This document shows positions 8,699 through 18,508 of a stretch of 64,000 bases of DNA, one piece after another. Source of the stretch: Paraburkholderia ribeironis (GTDB lineage: Bacteria > Pseudomonadota > Gammaproteobacteria > Burkholderiales > Burkholderiaceae); the NCBI RefSeq assembly GCF_900019265.1, contig NZ_CYGX02000005.1, positions 186,001 to 250,000 of the forward strand. The letters run 5' to 3'. The position numbers and the translations under genes are program-made. How positions within the stretch are numbered: position 1 is the first letter of the stretch; each line of letters begins with the position of its first letter. Below the pieces are notes generated by a model. It was not told where the DNA came from. It searched no databases and was given only the letters and a program-made list of their open reading frames with translations.

Positions 8699-10246
8699 GT
8701 GTCGCCAAACTTGCGTCGATACTGGATACTCCTCGTCGGGACGGTTTGCCTGAGCGCATGTATGCGTGTGGGACCGGATTTTCATACCCAGCGTGAGAGC
8801 TGGAGTGAACACTGGACCAGCGCATCGGTCGAGCAGGTCACGCAGCAGGAAGTGCAGCCCGATTTTCGCCAGTGGTGGCAGATTTTCGGCGACGAAAATC
8901 TCGACCAACTGATGGCGGAGGCCGACGCGCACAACGGCGACCTGAAGATTGCCGGTCTGCGCGTCATCGAGGCCCGCGCCCAACTGGGCATTGCGCTCGC
9001 AGGACGCTACCCGCAGGTGCAGCAGGCCAATGCCGATGTGCTTTACTCGGCGCGCAAGCGCTCAGATGGATTCAATCCCCGCTCGGGCGCTTACTGGCAG
9101 TACGCCGCGAGCTTCAGCATCGGCTGGGAGCTGGATTTCTGGGGGCGTTTCGCCCGCGCGATCGAGTCGGCCGACGCCTCGTTCTTTGCATCACAGGCCA
9201 ATCGCGAAGACGTATTGGTCCTGCTGCACGCGCAAGTCGCGGATACGTATTTCACGCTGCGCACGGCCCAGGCCCGGTTGCGCATCGCACGTGAGAACGC
9301 GCAGCTGCAAAAGCGCAGCTATGCGATCACGCAGCGGCTCTTCAAGAGCGGCGAAAGCGACGAACTGGATCTCCAGCAGGCGAAGACGCAGTATCTCGGC
9401 ACGCTGAGCAGCATCCCCGACCTGGAGAGTCAGATCGTGCTCGCGCGCCATGCGCTGTCCGTGCTGCTGGGCCGCCCGCCTGGTCCATTGCCGGAGCTGG
9501 ATGTGCAGCCGGGCAAGGACGGCGTGATCCCGCTAGTGAATCGCGCGGTGCTTCAGGACGTGCCCGCCAATCTGCTTCTGCGCCGCCCCGACGTTCGCGC
9601 CGCCGAGTTGCAGATGGCCGCTCAGTCCGCGCTCATCGGCGTGGCGAAAGCCGATCTGTATCCGTCAGTATCGTTGCTGGGTTCGCTGGTCTGGAGCGCC
9701 AGTTCGCTCACGGGCGAGCCGAGCACGCTCTCTGTGGTGGGCGGGCCGAGCGTCACGTGGAACCTGTTCGATCACGGCAAGATCACGAACAACGTGCGCG
9801 TGCAGGACGCCCGTCTGCAGCAGTTGACGGTCACCTATCAGAATAGCGTGCGTGAGGCGGCACGCGAGGCCGACGATGCCGCCACCGCGCTGATCGCCGC
9901 GTTGCAACGGGACACGATCCTGGACGACGCGCAGGGGGCCGCGCGGCGCTCACTCACACTCGCCAATACGATCTATCGGGAAGGGTACTCGGACTTCGAG
10001 CGGGTCCTCGATGCGCAACGCGCGTTGTTCGCCCAGCAGGACGCGTACATCGTCAACCGCAGCAACGCGGTGGGCAGTCTGATTGCGCTATACAAGGCGC
10101 TCGGCGGAGGCTGGTATACGGCGCAGCCGCTCGTCGATCCGGCCACCCGCGAGCAGATGCAGCAACGCACCGACTGGGGCGACCTGCTAAACGAGTCGAC
10201 CCTGCCGTCCGCCACCGCCAGTCCGTCCACAGGTTCGCCTCGATGA
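8699..10246 (+). CDS. NodT-family outer-membrane efflux lipoprotein
   Basis: TolC-like outer-membrane channel of tripartite efflux systems, 515 residues from GTG 8699. A lipoprotein signal ends in LSAC (Cys21). Two OEP repeats show the family hallmarks (WWQIFGDENLDQL, LRRPDVRAAE, LYKALGGGW). The stop overlaps the next ATG by 4 bp, so translation is coupled to the HlyD-type adaptor. It forms an exporter with the following adaptor and DUF2955 permease. Confidence 0.9.
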   Translation: MSPNLRRYWILLVGTVCLSACMRVGPDFHTQRESWSEHWTSASVEQVTQQEVQPDFRQWWQIFGDENLDQLMAEADAHNGDLKIAGLRVIEARAQLGIALAGRYPQVQQANADVLYSARKRSDGFNPRSGAYWQYAASFSIGWELDFWGRFARAIESADASFFASQANREDVLVLLHAQVADTYFTLRTAQARLRIARENAQLQKRSYAITQRLFKSGESDELDLQQAKTQYLGTLSSIPDLESQIVLARHALSVLLGRPPGPLPELDVQPGKDGVIPLVNRAVLQDVPANLLLRRPDVRAAELQMAAQSALIGVAKADLYPSVSLLGSLVWSASSLTGEPSTLSVVGGPSVTWNLFDHGKITNNVRVQDARLQQLTVTYQNSVREAAREADDAATALIAALQRDTILDDAQGAARRSLTLANTIYREGYSDFERVLDAQRALFAQQDAYIVNRSNAVGSLIALYKALGGGWYTAQPLVDPATREQMQQRTDWGDLLNESTLPSATASPSTGSPR

Positions 10247-11367
10247 GCGACACGCCCGAGCCTTCCACCGCCGCGCCGCCCCCCTCGGCGCCTGCCGCCG
10301 ATCCATCGGGCAAGGCGGTGAAGTGGGTCGTCGGGCTGATCGTCGTGAGCCTGATCTGGTATCTGCTCGCCGACCGGTTTACCCCTTATACGCAACAGGC
10401 GCGCGTCCAGGCCTACGTCGTACCCGTGGCCGCGGAAGTATCGGGGCGAGTAATTCGCGTGCTCGTGCACAACAACCAGGAAGTCAACGCGGGCGACGTG
10501 CTGTTCGATGTCGATAGCGAGCAATACCGGATCGCCGCCGATCGTGCGCGGGCCGATCTCGAGTCGACGCGCCGGCAGATCGGCGCGAGCACGGCCGGGA
10601 TCGATTCGGCGCTCGCGTCGTTGCGCGCGGCCATCGCGAACGAGGTCAAGGCGCGCCAGGACAGCGAGCGCCTCGAAAAGCTATATCGCGAAGACGAGGG
10701 CACGGTCTCGCTGCGGCGCCTGGAAGTGGCGCGTGCGACGTACGAGCAGGCCCAGAGCCAGGTTGTCGCTGCCCGCGCCGAAGTGGAACGTGCGCGTGAA
10801 CAGCAAGGTGGCCGCGATACGGAAAACGCGCAGTTGCGCAGCTCCGCCGCCGCGTTGGAGAAGGCCGAACTCGATCTTGCCAACGCCCGGGTCAGGGCGC
10901 GCTCGGCGGGCGTCGTGACGGATCTGCGCACCGAAGTCGGCCAGTTCGCGGCGGCGGGCAACCCGGTCATGACGCTGATCGCGATCCGCGATGTGTGGGT
11001 CAGCGCGGACATGACCGAGAACAACCTTGCACACCTCCAACCGGGCACGCCAGTAACCATCGCGCTGGATGCGCTGCCGGGCGAACTGTTCGCCGGGCGG
11101 GTGCGCAGTATCGGCTATGGCGTGAGCGTGGGCCAGAGCACGCCGCCCGGCACTCTGCCGACCGTCCAGAACAGTCGTGACTGGCTGCGACCCGCGCAAC
11201 GCTTTCCGGTGATCGTCGAGTTCGAACCGGGTGAACGTGCGCAGCTTCGCAACGTTAGAGTAGGCGGCCAGGCCGAGGTGATGGCGTTCCCCACGCAGGG
11301 CAATCCGCTCAATCCGCTCGGCAGAGGGTTCGCACGGGTGATGAGCTGGCTCTCGTATCTCTACTGA
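10243..11367 (+). CDS. HlyD/EmrA-type periplasmic adaptor protein
   Basis: Membrane-fusion protein of 374 residues. It has a proline-rich cytoplasmic N-terminus, one transmembrane helix (about 26-43), a biotinyl-lipoyl half motif (VSGRVIRVLVHNNQEVNAGD), a coiled-coil hairpin (about 100-210) and a beta-barrel ending with DVWVSADMTENNL. It links the inner-membrane permease to the preceding outer-membrane channel and overlaps it by ATGA. Confidence 0.9.
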   Translation: MSDTPEPSTAAPPPSAPAADPSGKAVKWVVGLIVVSLIWYLLADRFTPYTQQARVQAYVVPVAAEVSGRVIRVLVHNNQEVNAGDVLFDVDSEQYRIAADRARADLESTRRQIGASTAGIDSALASLRAAIANEVKARQDSERLEKLYREDEGTVSLRRLEVARATYEQAQSQVVAARAEVERAREQQGGRDTENAQLRSSAAALEKAELDLANARVRARSAGVVTDLRTEVGQFAAAGNPVMTLIAIRDVWVSADMTENNLAHLQPGTPVTIALDALPGELFAGRVRSIGYGVSVGQSTPPGTLPTVQNSRDWLRPAQRFPVIVEFEPGERAQLRNVRVGGQAEVMAFPTQGNPLNPLGRGFARVMSWLSYLY

Positions 11368-11384
11368 GGATGCTGAGGATACCT

Positions 11385-12413
11385 ATGCAAAACAGGCTCC
11401 AGTGTCTCGGGAAGCGCGCGCTGCGCGTCGCCACAGGGACGGCGCTGTGTCTTGCCATCAGCTTCGCGCTGGATCTGCCGATTCCGGTGATCGCGCCGGT
11501 GTTCGCCTTCTTTCTGCTGGCTACGCAGAACCGGCCGCTATCGCTCAAGGCGGGACTGGGCCTCGCGCTGGTCGTCGCGCTGACGATGGGCACCGGCCTG
11601 CTGCTCGTTCCGTTGCTTCGCTATTACCGGTTCACGGGCGTGCTGCTGGTTGGCCTCAGTCTGTTCTTCGCTTTCCGCTACGGTCTGCGCGGCGGCAACA
11701 ATCTGGTCGCGACGTTCCTGGCGGCTGGCCTGACGATGATCTCGGCCGCGGGCGTCGCCGATCTGCAACTCGCCGTGACAGTCGTCGGTGCTCTGGTGAA
11801 GGGGCTTCTGCTTGCGGTGCTGGTGGCGGCGATAAGCCACTCGCTGTTTCCGGAGCCGTTGAGCGAACGCGCGCAGCCGGTCGCGCAGAGCATGCCGGAC
11901 GATCAGACTATCCGGCTCGCGCTGCGGGCCACGCTGGTGGTGATGCCTGCCTGGCTGCTGGCGATGAGCGACCCGGCCGGCTACATGCCGATCATCATGA
12001 AGTCCGTCAGCCTTGGCCGCCAAAGCTGCACGACCTCCGCCCGCGGTGCGGCGCGCGAGCTGCTCGGGTCCACGTTGCTCGGTGGGCTGCTCGCGATCGC
12101 GTTCTGGTTCGCGCTCAGGCTGTTCGTGAATCTGTGGATGTTCTATCTGTGGATGCTGCTGTTCGGCTTGCTCGTGGCGCGCAAGCTCTATGGCCTGAGC
12201 CGCACGCGTTACTCGCCCGGCTTCTGGCTGAACAGCTTCGTGACGATGATCATTCTGCTGGGGCAATCGGTGCAGGACAGTGTGGCCGGCAAGGATGTCT
12301 ATCGCGCGTTCGCGGTGCGCATGGGGCTCTTTCTACTGGTTACCGCGTACGCCTGTCTGGTGCTGCAGCTTTTCGAGCGACGCGCTCGCCGGCGATCCTT
12401 CACGTATTCCTGA
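11385..12413 (+). CDS. DUF2955 / FUSC-like inner-membrane permease
   Basis: A 342-residue membrane protein with two blocks of closely packed hydrophobic helices separated by a soluble stretch (about 160-190), as in DUF2955 and the related aromatic-acid exporter families. ATG 11385 is preferred because GAGGA sits 5 bp upstream; ATG 11370 overlaps that Shine-Dalgarno. Its place after OMP and HlyD genes suggests it is the inner-membrane pump of an AaeAB-like system; the substrate is unknown. Confidence 0.8.
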   Translation: MQNRLQCLGKRALRVATGTALCLAISFALDLPIPVIAPVFAFFLLATQNRPLSLKAGLGLALVVALTMGTGLLLVPLLRYYRFTGVLLVGLSLFFAFRYGLRGGNNLVATFLAAGLTMISAAGVADLQLAVTVVGALVKGLLLAVLVAAISHSLFPEPLSERAQPVAQSMPDDQTIRLALRATLVVMPAWLLAMSDPAGYMPIIMKSVSLGRQSCTTSARGAARELLGSTLLGGLLAIAFWFALRLFVNLWMFYLWMLLFGLLVARKLYGLSRTRYSPGFWLNSFVTMIILLGQSVQDSVAGKDVYRAFAVRMGLFLLVTAYACLVLQLFERRARRRSFTYS

Positions 12414-12424
12414 GAGGTGTACTC

Positions 12425-12805
12425 ATGGCGCGAGGCAGAAGTGAACGTCCCGTGCCCTTGCGGGCACGCGTGATCATGCAGGAATTCGGCAGGACGCTCT
12501 GGTACCTGCGCGCGATCCTTGCCGGTCTGCTGATCCTGTTCATATTGCTGACGATCGGCATGTACCACTTCGGGGGCCCTGTCGAGACGGTGAACCGGAC
12601 GCCGTCGCCGTGGTGGGAATCCGTGTACTTCTGCACGATCACGGCGCTGACCATCGGTTATGGCGATGTGGTGCCGACCACGGCGTTCGGCAGGATCGAT
12701 GCGCTATTGCTCGGCATGATCGGCGTGCTGATGACAGGGCTGATCACAGCGGCAGCCGTCCGGGGTGTGCACGAAGCCGCGCGCCGCGCGGGTGTCGAAG
12801 AATAG
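12425..12805 (+). CDS. small two-TM potassium channel (ion_trans_2)
   Basis: A 126-residue protein with an N-terminal helix (about 29-47), a pore helix with selectivity filter TIGYGD at 76-81 (within TITALTIGYGDVVP), and a second helix (about 92-112), the minimal K+-channel module. No RCK or other regulatory domain is attached. GAGAGGTG precedes ATG 12425, 11 bp after the permease stop, so it is probably the last gene of the efflux operon, an unusual partner that may balance membrane potential. Confidence 0.85.
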   Translation: MARGRSERPVPLRARVIMQEFGRTLWYLRAILAGLLILFILLTIGMYHFGGPVETVNRTPSPWWESVYFCTITALTIGYGDVVPTTAFGRIDALLLGMIGVLMTGLITAAAVRGVHEAARRAGVEE

Positions 12806-12829
12806 CCGCGACGTGGATCGGATGATGGC

Positions 12830-14578
12830 TCAGGGTTGCTGCGAGGCGGTGCCGGATGCGCCGAGGTAGTCTTCGACCGCACTGCCCACGGTCGGATGAA
12901 ATCGTTCGTCGCCGATCAGTTCCGTCAGCTCGAAGCGCTTGAGCTTGTCGCGCACGGGATCCTTCAACTCGGCGAAATGCAAGGCGATGTCGCGCTCGCG
13001 CAGCATCCGGATCAGCTCACGCAGCATGTCGGCGGAGGTCACGTCCACACTGGTCACGGGTTCGGCGGCGACCACGATTCGACGCACGGGCGTCGGCGAC
13101 TGATCGACCGCTTCGAGCAGGCACTCCTGAAAGAACTCGGCGTTGGCAAAGAAGAGCGGTGCATCCCAGCGGAACAGCAGCAGCCCGGGAATGCGCGTGG
13201 CCTGCGGATAGCGCTCGATGTCATGATATCCGCGTACGTCTTCCACGCGGCCGAGAATCGCGAAATGAGGCCGCCAGCCGTCCCACAGAAATTCGATGAC
13301 CGCGATCACCACCGCGATGCCGATGCCGGGAATCGCACCAAAGATCGCGACGCCGGCAAAGCAGACGATGGACAGCCAGCACTCCCAACGCTGGATGCGA
13401 TAGATACGTTTGAGGTCGTCGATTTCGAACAGGCCGATAGCCGAGGCGATGACCACTGCGGCCAACGCACTGTTGGGCAGGAACCGCATCAGATTCGGTG
13501 CCGCCAGCAGAAGCGCGGCCACAGCCAGTGCGCCCACGACGCCGGTCAATTGCGTCTTTGCGCCCGCTGCTTCGGCGACGGGCGTACGCGACGAACTGCT
13601 GCTGATCGGGAAACCCTGGAAGAAGCCCGCTGCCAGGTTGGCTGCGCCCAGACCCACCATCTCCTGGCTAGGATCGACGCGATGATGCAGACGTGCTGCG
13701 TACGTTCGCGATAGCACGCTGGTGTCCGCGAAAGCGATCAGCGCGACCGTACCGCCGCCGAGCACGATCTTGATCAGGTCGGCGCCGCTTGCCCACGGCA
13801 TCACGAAGGAGGGCAGCCCTTGCGGAATTTTGCCGAGTACCTTCACGCCGACGTTATCGAGGTGGAGCAGGCTGACGCACAGGGTCGCGAGAACAACGGC
13901 GATCAGAATGCCTGGCACCTTCTCGAAGCGTTTGAGCAAGAGAATCAGAACCAGCGTGGCCGCGCCGACGGCGAAGCTGTACCAGTTGGCTTTGCCTTCG
14001 GTGATCTGCCCGGCGAGGCCCCACAGGTCTCGCAGGGGGCCTGCTTCATCGATGCGGATGGCGAAGAGCTTGGGCAATTGACTGATCACCACGACAGTCG
14101 CGATGCCGTTCATGTAGCCATATCGAATAGGCTTGGACAGCAGTTCGGTAACGAAGCCCAAACGGAATATCCCCATCACGATGCAGAGCAGGCCGGAGAC
14201 GACGGCCATCATGCTGGCCACCGCAACGGCGCGCGATGGATCGCCGGCGGCCATGGTCGCGACGATGGCGAGTATCGGTGCCGCAAGGGCGGAGTCGGGA
14301 CCGAGGACGAGGATCCGGCTGGGACCAAAAACGGCATACGCTAGCAGCGGAATGATCGTCGCGTAGAGGCCGTACACACCGGGGACGCCAGAAGCCGCGG
14401 CATAGGCAATGCCGACAGGCACCAGCATGGTGGTCAAGACCAGGCCGGCGGCCACATCCTTTGGCAGCCAACTGATCTGATATTCCTTCAGCATGACGAG
14501 GCCGGGCAGCCAGCGCAACCATCCATGCGCCTGGTTATCGGAATGCCCGCCGTGGGACACTGACCTGTCGGTTTGCAT
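12830..14578 (-). CDS. SulP-family anion/sulfate transporter with STAS domain
   Basis: Secondary transporter of 582 residues from ATG 14578. About 11-14 transmembrane segments begin after the soluble N-terminus; recognisable SulP motifs are VPVGIAYAAASGVPGVYGLY and GFFQGFPISSSSSRTP. The C-terminal STAS domain (about 470-570, VTSVDVTSADMLREL) is cytosolic. No good Shine-Dalgarno marks the start; in-frame starts at 14692 (ATG) and 14698 (GTG) would add about 40 residues. It is convergent with the K+-channel gene. The true substrate (sulfate, bicarbonate, dicarboxylate) is not determinable. Confidence 0.87.
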   Translation of the reverse strand: MQTDRSVSHGGHSDNQAHGWLRWLPGLVMLKEYQISWLPKDVAAGLVLTTMLVPVGIAYAAASGVPGVYGLYATIIPLLAYAVFGPSRILVLGPDSALAAPILAIVATMAAGDPSRAVAVASMMAVVSGLLCIVMGIFRLGFVTELLSKPIRYGYMNGIATVVVISQLPKLFAIRIDEAGPLRDLWGLAGQITEGKANWYSFAVGAATLVLILLLKRFEKVPGILIAVVLATLCVSLLHLDNVGVKVLGKIPQGLPSFVMPWASGADLIKIVLGGGTVALIAFADTSVLSRTYAARLHHRVDPSQEMVGLGAANLAAGFFQGFPISSSSSRTPVAEAAGAKTQLTGVVGALAVAALLLAAPNLMRFLPNSALAAVVIASAIGLFEIDDLKRIYRIQRWECWLSIVCFAGVAIFGAIPGIGIAVVIAVIEFLWDGWRPHFAILGRVEDVRGYHDIERYPQATRIPGLLLFRWDAPLFFANAEFFQECLLEAVDQSPTPVRRIVVAAEPVTSVDVTSADMLRELIRMLRERDIALHFAELKDPVRDKLKRFELTELIGDERFHPTVGSAVEDYLGASGTASQQP

Positions 14579-14825
14579 GTTTTGAATAGGAGTAGTTAGT
14601 CGAACCGTGTCGCGCGGATCATTGGATAAGTACCGTCTCCCACAGCTAGAATAGTTCAGGCATGCAAAAGACGACAGGAACGAGTGAGTCATCGGCACGG
14701 CCGATGTGGCGTCGCGGTTGCGGCGACTGAAGCACTGGCAGCCGATGTTTTCCCTCGAATGTTCAGTTCAATGTGGCAAGCGTTTGTGCGTTGCAGGGCG
14801 TCGTTTTCAATTGAGGAGAACAACG

Positions 14826-15227
14826 ATGACTCAATCGACCAGGCGGCAATCTCACGCGGGCGAGCGGGGCACCTTCAAGGGCTTTCTTTTGGTCGGCGTC
14901 TGCGCTTGCCTGCTGACCCTGACGGGATGTCCGTACTATGGTCCGTACTATGCGGCGCCGCCAGGTACCGTCGTCACGGCACCGGCCAGCTTCAATCGAT
15001 CCTTTTCCGCTGCGGCGGGCGCAATGCGCGATGAGGGCCTGGCGCTTAACGTCCAGGACCCAGGCAGCGGCAACATCGTGGGCGAACTCAACGGTAGCGT
15101 CGTGACAGCGACCGTGCGCCAACAAGCCGATGGCAGCGTAGTCGTCCAGTTCAACTCGAGCAACACGCGCGACCCCACGCTGCTCGATCGCATCTCGCGC
15201 AGCTACGATCGGCGTATGGGACGCTGA
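14826..15227 (+). CDS. small putative lipoprotein
   Basis: A 133-residue envelope protein. A hydrophobic signal follows a basic N-terminus and ends in a lipobox LTGC, then a Tyr/Pro-rich stretch (PYYGPYYAAPPG) and a soluble domain with alternating beta-strand pattern (NIVGELNGSVVTATVRQQ). TTGAGGAG precedes ATG 14826. It resembles short proteobacterial lipoproteins of unknown role; no enzyme motif is visible. Confidence 0.75.
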   Translation: MTQSTRRQSHAGERGTFKGFLLVGVCACLLTLTGCPYYGPYYAAPPGTVVTAPASFNRSFSAAAGAMRDEGLALNVQDPGSGNIVGELNGSVVTATVRQQADGSVVVQFNSSNTRDPTLLDRISRSYDRRMGR

Positions 15228-15361
15228 GCATCTCCGCCACGAAGGGCGATACGGGTGATACCGCTCGCTCCAAATTCCCTTCCCATCGCGCCGCGATTAT
15301 TTTGTTACAGGTCTTACCGAGGCGAGCCCGGGCGGTTACAAAGCCCTTTCGGAAGACGGGC

Positions 15362-15367
15362 TATACT
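15362..15367 (+). promoter_or_regulatory. probable -10 box upstream of the glycine-zipper gene
   Basis: TATACT lies 33 bp before the ATG; no clear -35 hexamer is found 16-18 bp upstream (TTACAA is 20 bp away). Confidence 0.3.
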
Positions 15368-15399
15368 CGGCGCCGTCTCAAGAAAACCAAACACCTCCT

Positions 15400-15843
15400 A
15401 TGTCGAAGAAAATCATTCAGATGGTTGCCGTTGCCGCGTTGACTGCTGCGGCATCGTTGTCGGCGATGGCCGGCGATATGAACAACATGCTTGGCGGCGC
15501 GCTCGGCGGTGTGGCCGGCGCTGCGGTGGGTGGCGCGGTAGGCGGCAGCACGGGTGCCGTGATCGGCGGCGCGGTGGGCGGCGGTGCCGGTGGCGCGGTC
15601 ACATCGAACCGCAGGGAGCGCACTGGTGCGATCATCGGCGGCGCGCTCGGCGGCGGCGCGGGCACGGCGGCCGGCAATGCGATGGGCGGCCGCGCGGGCG
15701 GTCTCGTCGGCGCGGCGGTGGGCGGCGGCGCGGGTTCGGCGCTCGGCGGCAACATCTCGCGTTCCAACTCGTACGCGAACGACGACTACTCCCGCAGCTA
15801 TGGTTCGAACCACCGCCATCACAAGCATCGTCACTACGATTAA
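15400..15843 (+). CDS. glycine-zipper envelope protein with signal peptide
   Basis: A 147-residue exported protein. The Sec signal (MSKKIIQMVAVAAL ... SAMA) is followed by long glycine-zipper repeats (GGALGGVAGAAVGGAVGG and similar blocks to about residue 117) and a His/Tyr/Ser-rich basic tail. Glycine-zipper proteins insert into or associate with membranes. CCTCCT, not AGGAGG, stands just before the ATG, so initiation relies on something other than a strong Shine-Dalgarno. It is monocistronic as far as visible. Confidence 0.75.
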   Translation: MSKKIIQMVAVAALTAAASLSAMAGDMNNMLGGALGGVAGAAVGGAVGGSTGAVIGGAVGGGAGGAVTSNRRERTGAIIGGALGGGAGTAAGNAMGGRAGGLVGAAVGGGAGSALGGNISRSNSYANDDYSRSYGSNHRHHKHRHYD

Positions 15844-15892
15844 GCGGTCAGTTTGCAGGCGCGTTGCGGCGTAGCGCTTCGCGTCACTTCAG

Positions 15893-15922
15893 TTCATTTC
15901 ACTTCACTTCACTTCACTTCAC
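15893..15922 (+). repeat. pentanucleotide microsatellite TTCAC x5
   Basis: Five perfect TTCAC copies (15898-15922) are preceded by one TTCAT. They lie in the 320-bp gap between the glycine-zipper gene and the DUF1330 gene, where no other feature was seen. The repeat is intergenic, so slippage would not change a protein. Confidence 0.9.
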
Positions 15923-16163
15923 CTGGCGCGTGCGGCGATGCTCCGGCCGCACTCGCTCTCTCACTGCGCTTCAGCGATGGGCAACGCGTCGTCGTGGCCC
16001 GCATCGTCGGGCAGCGCGACGCGCCCATTTCGCTGCATCGCGCACGCACTCGACATAGCGCGTCATCGCCCGATCATCGCGCGTGGATTGCTGCGACATC
16101 AGCCTGCTTTGCTACCATGTAAGCCCGCGAGTGCTTTTGAACCGTAGAACAAAGGAGAGTCAG

Positions 16164-16457
16164 ATGAGCAAAGGATATTGGGTGACCAGCTATCGCAAGA
16201 CGAACGACGCGCAGAAGCTCGCCGCGTATGCACAGCTCGCTGCGCCCGCCGTGGCGGCAGCGGGTGGCAAGTTCATCGTGCGCGGTGTAGCCGACGAGGC
16301 GCGCGAGCAGGGCTTGAAGGAGCGCACGGTCGTGATCGAGTTCGCGACGTACGAGCAGGCGGTCGCCGCATACGAAAGCGATGCCTACAAGAAAGCGCTC
16401 GAAGCGTTGGGTGATGGCGTCGAGCGCGATCTGCGCATTGTGCGCGGCACCGAATAA
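16164..16457 (+). CDS. DUF1330 domain protein
   Basis: A 97-residue cytosolic protein of the DUF1330 family (ferredoxin-like fold): MSKGYWVTSYRKTND opening, then VRGV ... RTVVIEFATYEQAVAAYESDAYKKAL near the C-terminus, the most conserved part. AAAGGAG supports ATG 16164. The biochemical role of the family is unknown. Confidence 0.85.
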   Translation: MSKGYWVTSYRKTNDAQKLAAYAQLAAPAVAAAGGKFIVRGVADEAREQGLKERTVVIEFATYEQAVAAYESDAYKKALEALGDGVERDLRIVRGTE

Positions 16458-16605
16458 TGCGAGGAATGCGCGACGCGCAATGAGACCGCATCCCATGCGG
16501 TGACTGTGCGGCGCCGTCTGATTCGAGTTGAAAGGACGAGCCGCCACACAGTCAGCACAGTCGGCACAGTCGGACTTGATGCAGTTCAGCCGCGTCGCGT
16601 GAAAC

Positions 16606-17457
16606 TCACTTCACCGCTCCCAGCGCCAGGCCCTTCACCAGATACCGCTGCAGCCAGGCGAACACGATCGACACCGGCAAGGTTGCGCCCAGCGTCGCGG
16701 CCATCACCAGATGCCATTCGACGACGTATTTCCCCGCAACCATATCCGTGACCTGCACGGTGAGCGTCTTGTTCTCCGGCGAACGGATCAACGTGTACAC
16801 CACGGCGAACTCGTTCCACGCGTTGATGAACGTGAAGATCGCAGTCACGACGATCGCAGGCACCGCGAGCGGCAGGAACACCTTGAATACGGCTCTCGTT
16901 CGTCCGCACCCTTCCAGCCAGGCCGACTCTTCCAGATCTCGCGGCACCGTCTGAAAGTACGACGACAGCATCCATACCGCAAACGCGATATTGAAGGCCG
17001 CATAAGACACGATCACGCTGATCTTCGTGTCGACCAGATTCCCATCGCCGAAAGGAATCATCGCGGCCAGCCGGAACAGACCCACGACCAGCAGGATCGG
17101 CGACAACATCTGCGTGACGAGCAGAAACTGCCGGTACAGGCCGCGTCCGCGAAACGGGAAGCGCGCCAGCGCATAAGCGGCCGGCAAGCTCACCGCGAGC
17201 GCCAGCAGCGTCGACAGCAAGCTGATGATCGTGCTATTGCGCAACGCCACGCCGAAATTGGCGGCCTCCCACATATCGACGAAATTGCGCCACTGCCATT
17301 GCATAGGCAGCCAGCGCGCCGGATAGACAAAAATCTCGGCAGCGGGCTTTAACGCGGTAAACAGCATGACCGCGAACGGAAACAGCACCACGACCACCAT
17401 TGGCGACAGCGCGAGCCAGCACCACAACGAGCGCTTCGTCTTGGCGCTGAGGTTCAT
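16606..17457 (-). CDS. carbohydrate ABC transporter permease (MalG type)
   Basis: Inner-membrane permease of 283 residues with six predicted helices and the EAA loop (ESAWLEGCGRTRAVFKVFLPLAVPA) that docks the ATPase. It overlaps the preceding MalF-type permease gene by 4 bp (17454-17457). It forms the heterodimeric channel of a CUT1 importer whose ATPase is encoded at 20946. Confidence 0.9.
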   Translation of the reverse strand: MNLSAKTKRSLWCWLALSPMVVVVLFPFAVMLFTALKPAAEIFVYPARWLPMQWQWRNFVDMWEAANFGVALRNSTIISLLSTLLALAVSLPAAYALARFPFRGRGLYRQFLLVTQMLSPILLVVGLFRLAAMIPFGDGNLVDTKISVIVSYAAFNIAFAVWMLSSYFQTVPRDLEESAWLEGCGRTRAVFKVFLPLAVPAIVVTAIFTFINAWNEFAVVYTLIRSPENKTLTVQVTDMVAGKYVVEWHLVMAATLGATLPVSIVFAWLQRYLVKGLALGAVK

Positions 17458-18371
17458 GATGGCTCTCCTTCTTTTGCAGGCTGCAGACGCAGATAGGCGA
17501 TCGAGAACACGAACAGCATGACGAGCATGATCAGCGAAACCGCGGCGGCCTCGCCAGGGCGCCCGAGCCGGAAACCAAGCTCGTACAGATACGTGACGAG
17601 AATATGCGTACTATTGTCCGGGCCGCCTTGCGTCATCACCCAGATGATCGGGAAAGAGTTGAACACGTAGATCACGTTCAACAGAATCGCCATGTTAATG
17701 AACGGACGCAAGAGCGGCATGGTCAGCTGACGAAACTGCTGCCACGCGCTCGCGCCATCGATGCGCGCCGCTTCGTAAATATCGCCCGGCACCGACGACA
17801 ATCCGCCCAGCAGGATCGTCACCGTAAACGGAATCGACACCAGGATGCCGACCGCGATCTCCACTGGAAACGCGAACTCCGGCGTCGCGAGCCAATGGAT
17901 CGGACCACTGATCAATCCCATCCGCTGCAACGTGACATTGACCATCCCGTAGTCGTCGTTGAAGGCCCAGCGCCAGACCACGGCGGTCATCGTCAGCGAA
18001 ACGGACCATGGCAGCATGACGATCGTGCGCGCCACGCCGCGTCCGTGGAAATCCTGATTCAGCACCAGTGCCACGGGCACCGAGATCAGCACCGTGCCGC
18101 CGACCACGCACACGGTCCAGATGAGCGTGCGACGGGTGGAGGCGAGAAACACCGGGTCTTCGAAGACGGTCAGGAAATTCTGCAGACCGGTGAAATCGCG
18201 AATTGCGCCGAAGCGCGACACATCATGCAGCGACTGCCAGATGATGTTGAAAATCGGATAGCTGATGATGAACAGCGCCAGTACCAGACTCGGCGCAATC
18301 AGCAGCCATGGCGCTTGCAGCCGCGAAAAAGCGGAACGGCTCATGCGTGCTCGATCGTAAGACGTGTCCAT
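17454..18371 (-). CDS. carbohydrate ABC transporter permease (MalF type)
   Basis: CUT1-family permease, 305 residues, with about six helices and the EAA motif (YEAARIDGASAWQQFRQLTMP). ATG 18371 is used; ATG 18344 is an alternative, and neither has a strong Shine-Dalgarno. It lies between the binding-protein and MalG-type genes. The EAA loop and overlap with the next gene show co-assembly. Confidence 0.88.
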   Translation of the reverse strand: MDTSYDRARMSRSAFSRLQAPWLLIAPSLVLALFIISYPIFNIIWQSLHDVSRFGAIRDFTGLQNFLTVFEDPVFLASTRRTLIWTVCVVGGTVLISVPVALVLNQDFHGRGVARTIVMLPWSVSLTMTAVVWRWAFNDDYGMVNVTLQRMGLISGPIHWLATPEFAFPVEIAVGILVSIPFTVTILLGGLSSVPGDIYEAARIDGASAWQQFRQLTMPLLRPFINMAILLNVIYVFNSFPIIWVMTQGGPDNSTHILVTYLYELGFRLGRPGEAAAVSLIMLVMLFVFSIAYLRLQPAKEGEPS

Positions 18372-18508
18372 GCTTATCGGCGTGCGCGACGGGAGGGATC
18401 GGATAGTGCATCGGATGCATGAGACCGAACGCGCACCACCTTTGGCAGCGGCGGCGCGCGTTCCGTGTGCAGCGGTTCACTACAGAGTTACTGCGCAAGC
18501 ACGGCGGA

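Noticed and set aside
15893..15922. TTCAC array considered as a CRISPR
   Set aside because: Units are 5 bp with no spacers and no cas genes nearby; simple microsatellite.
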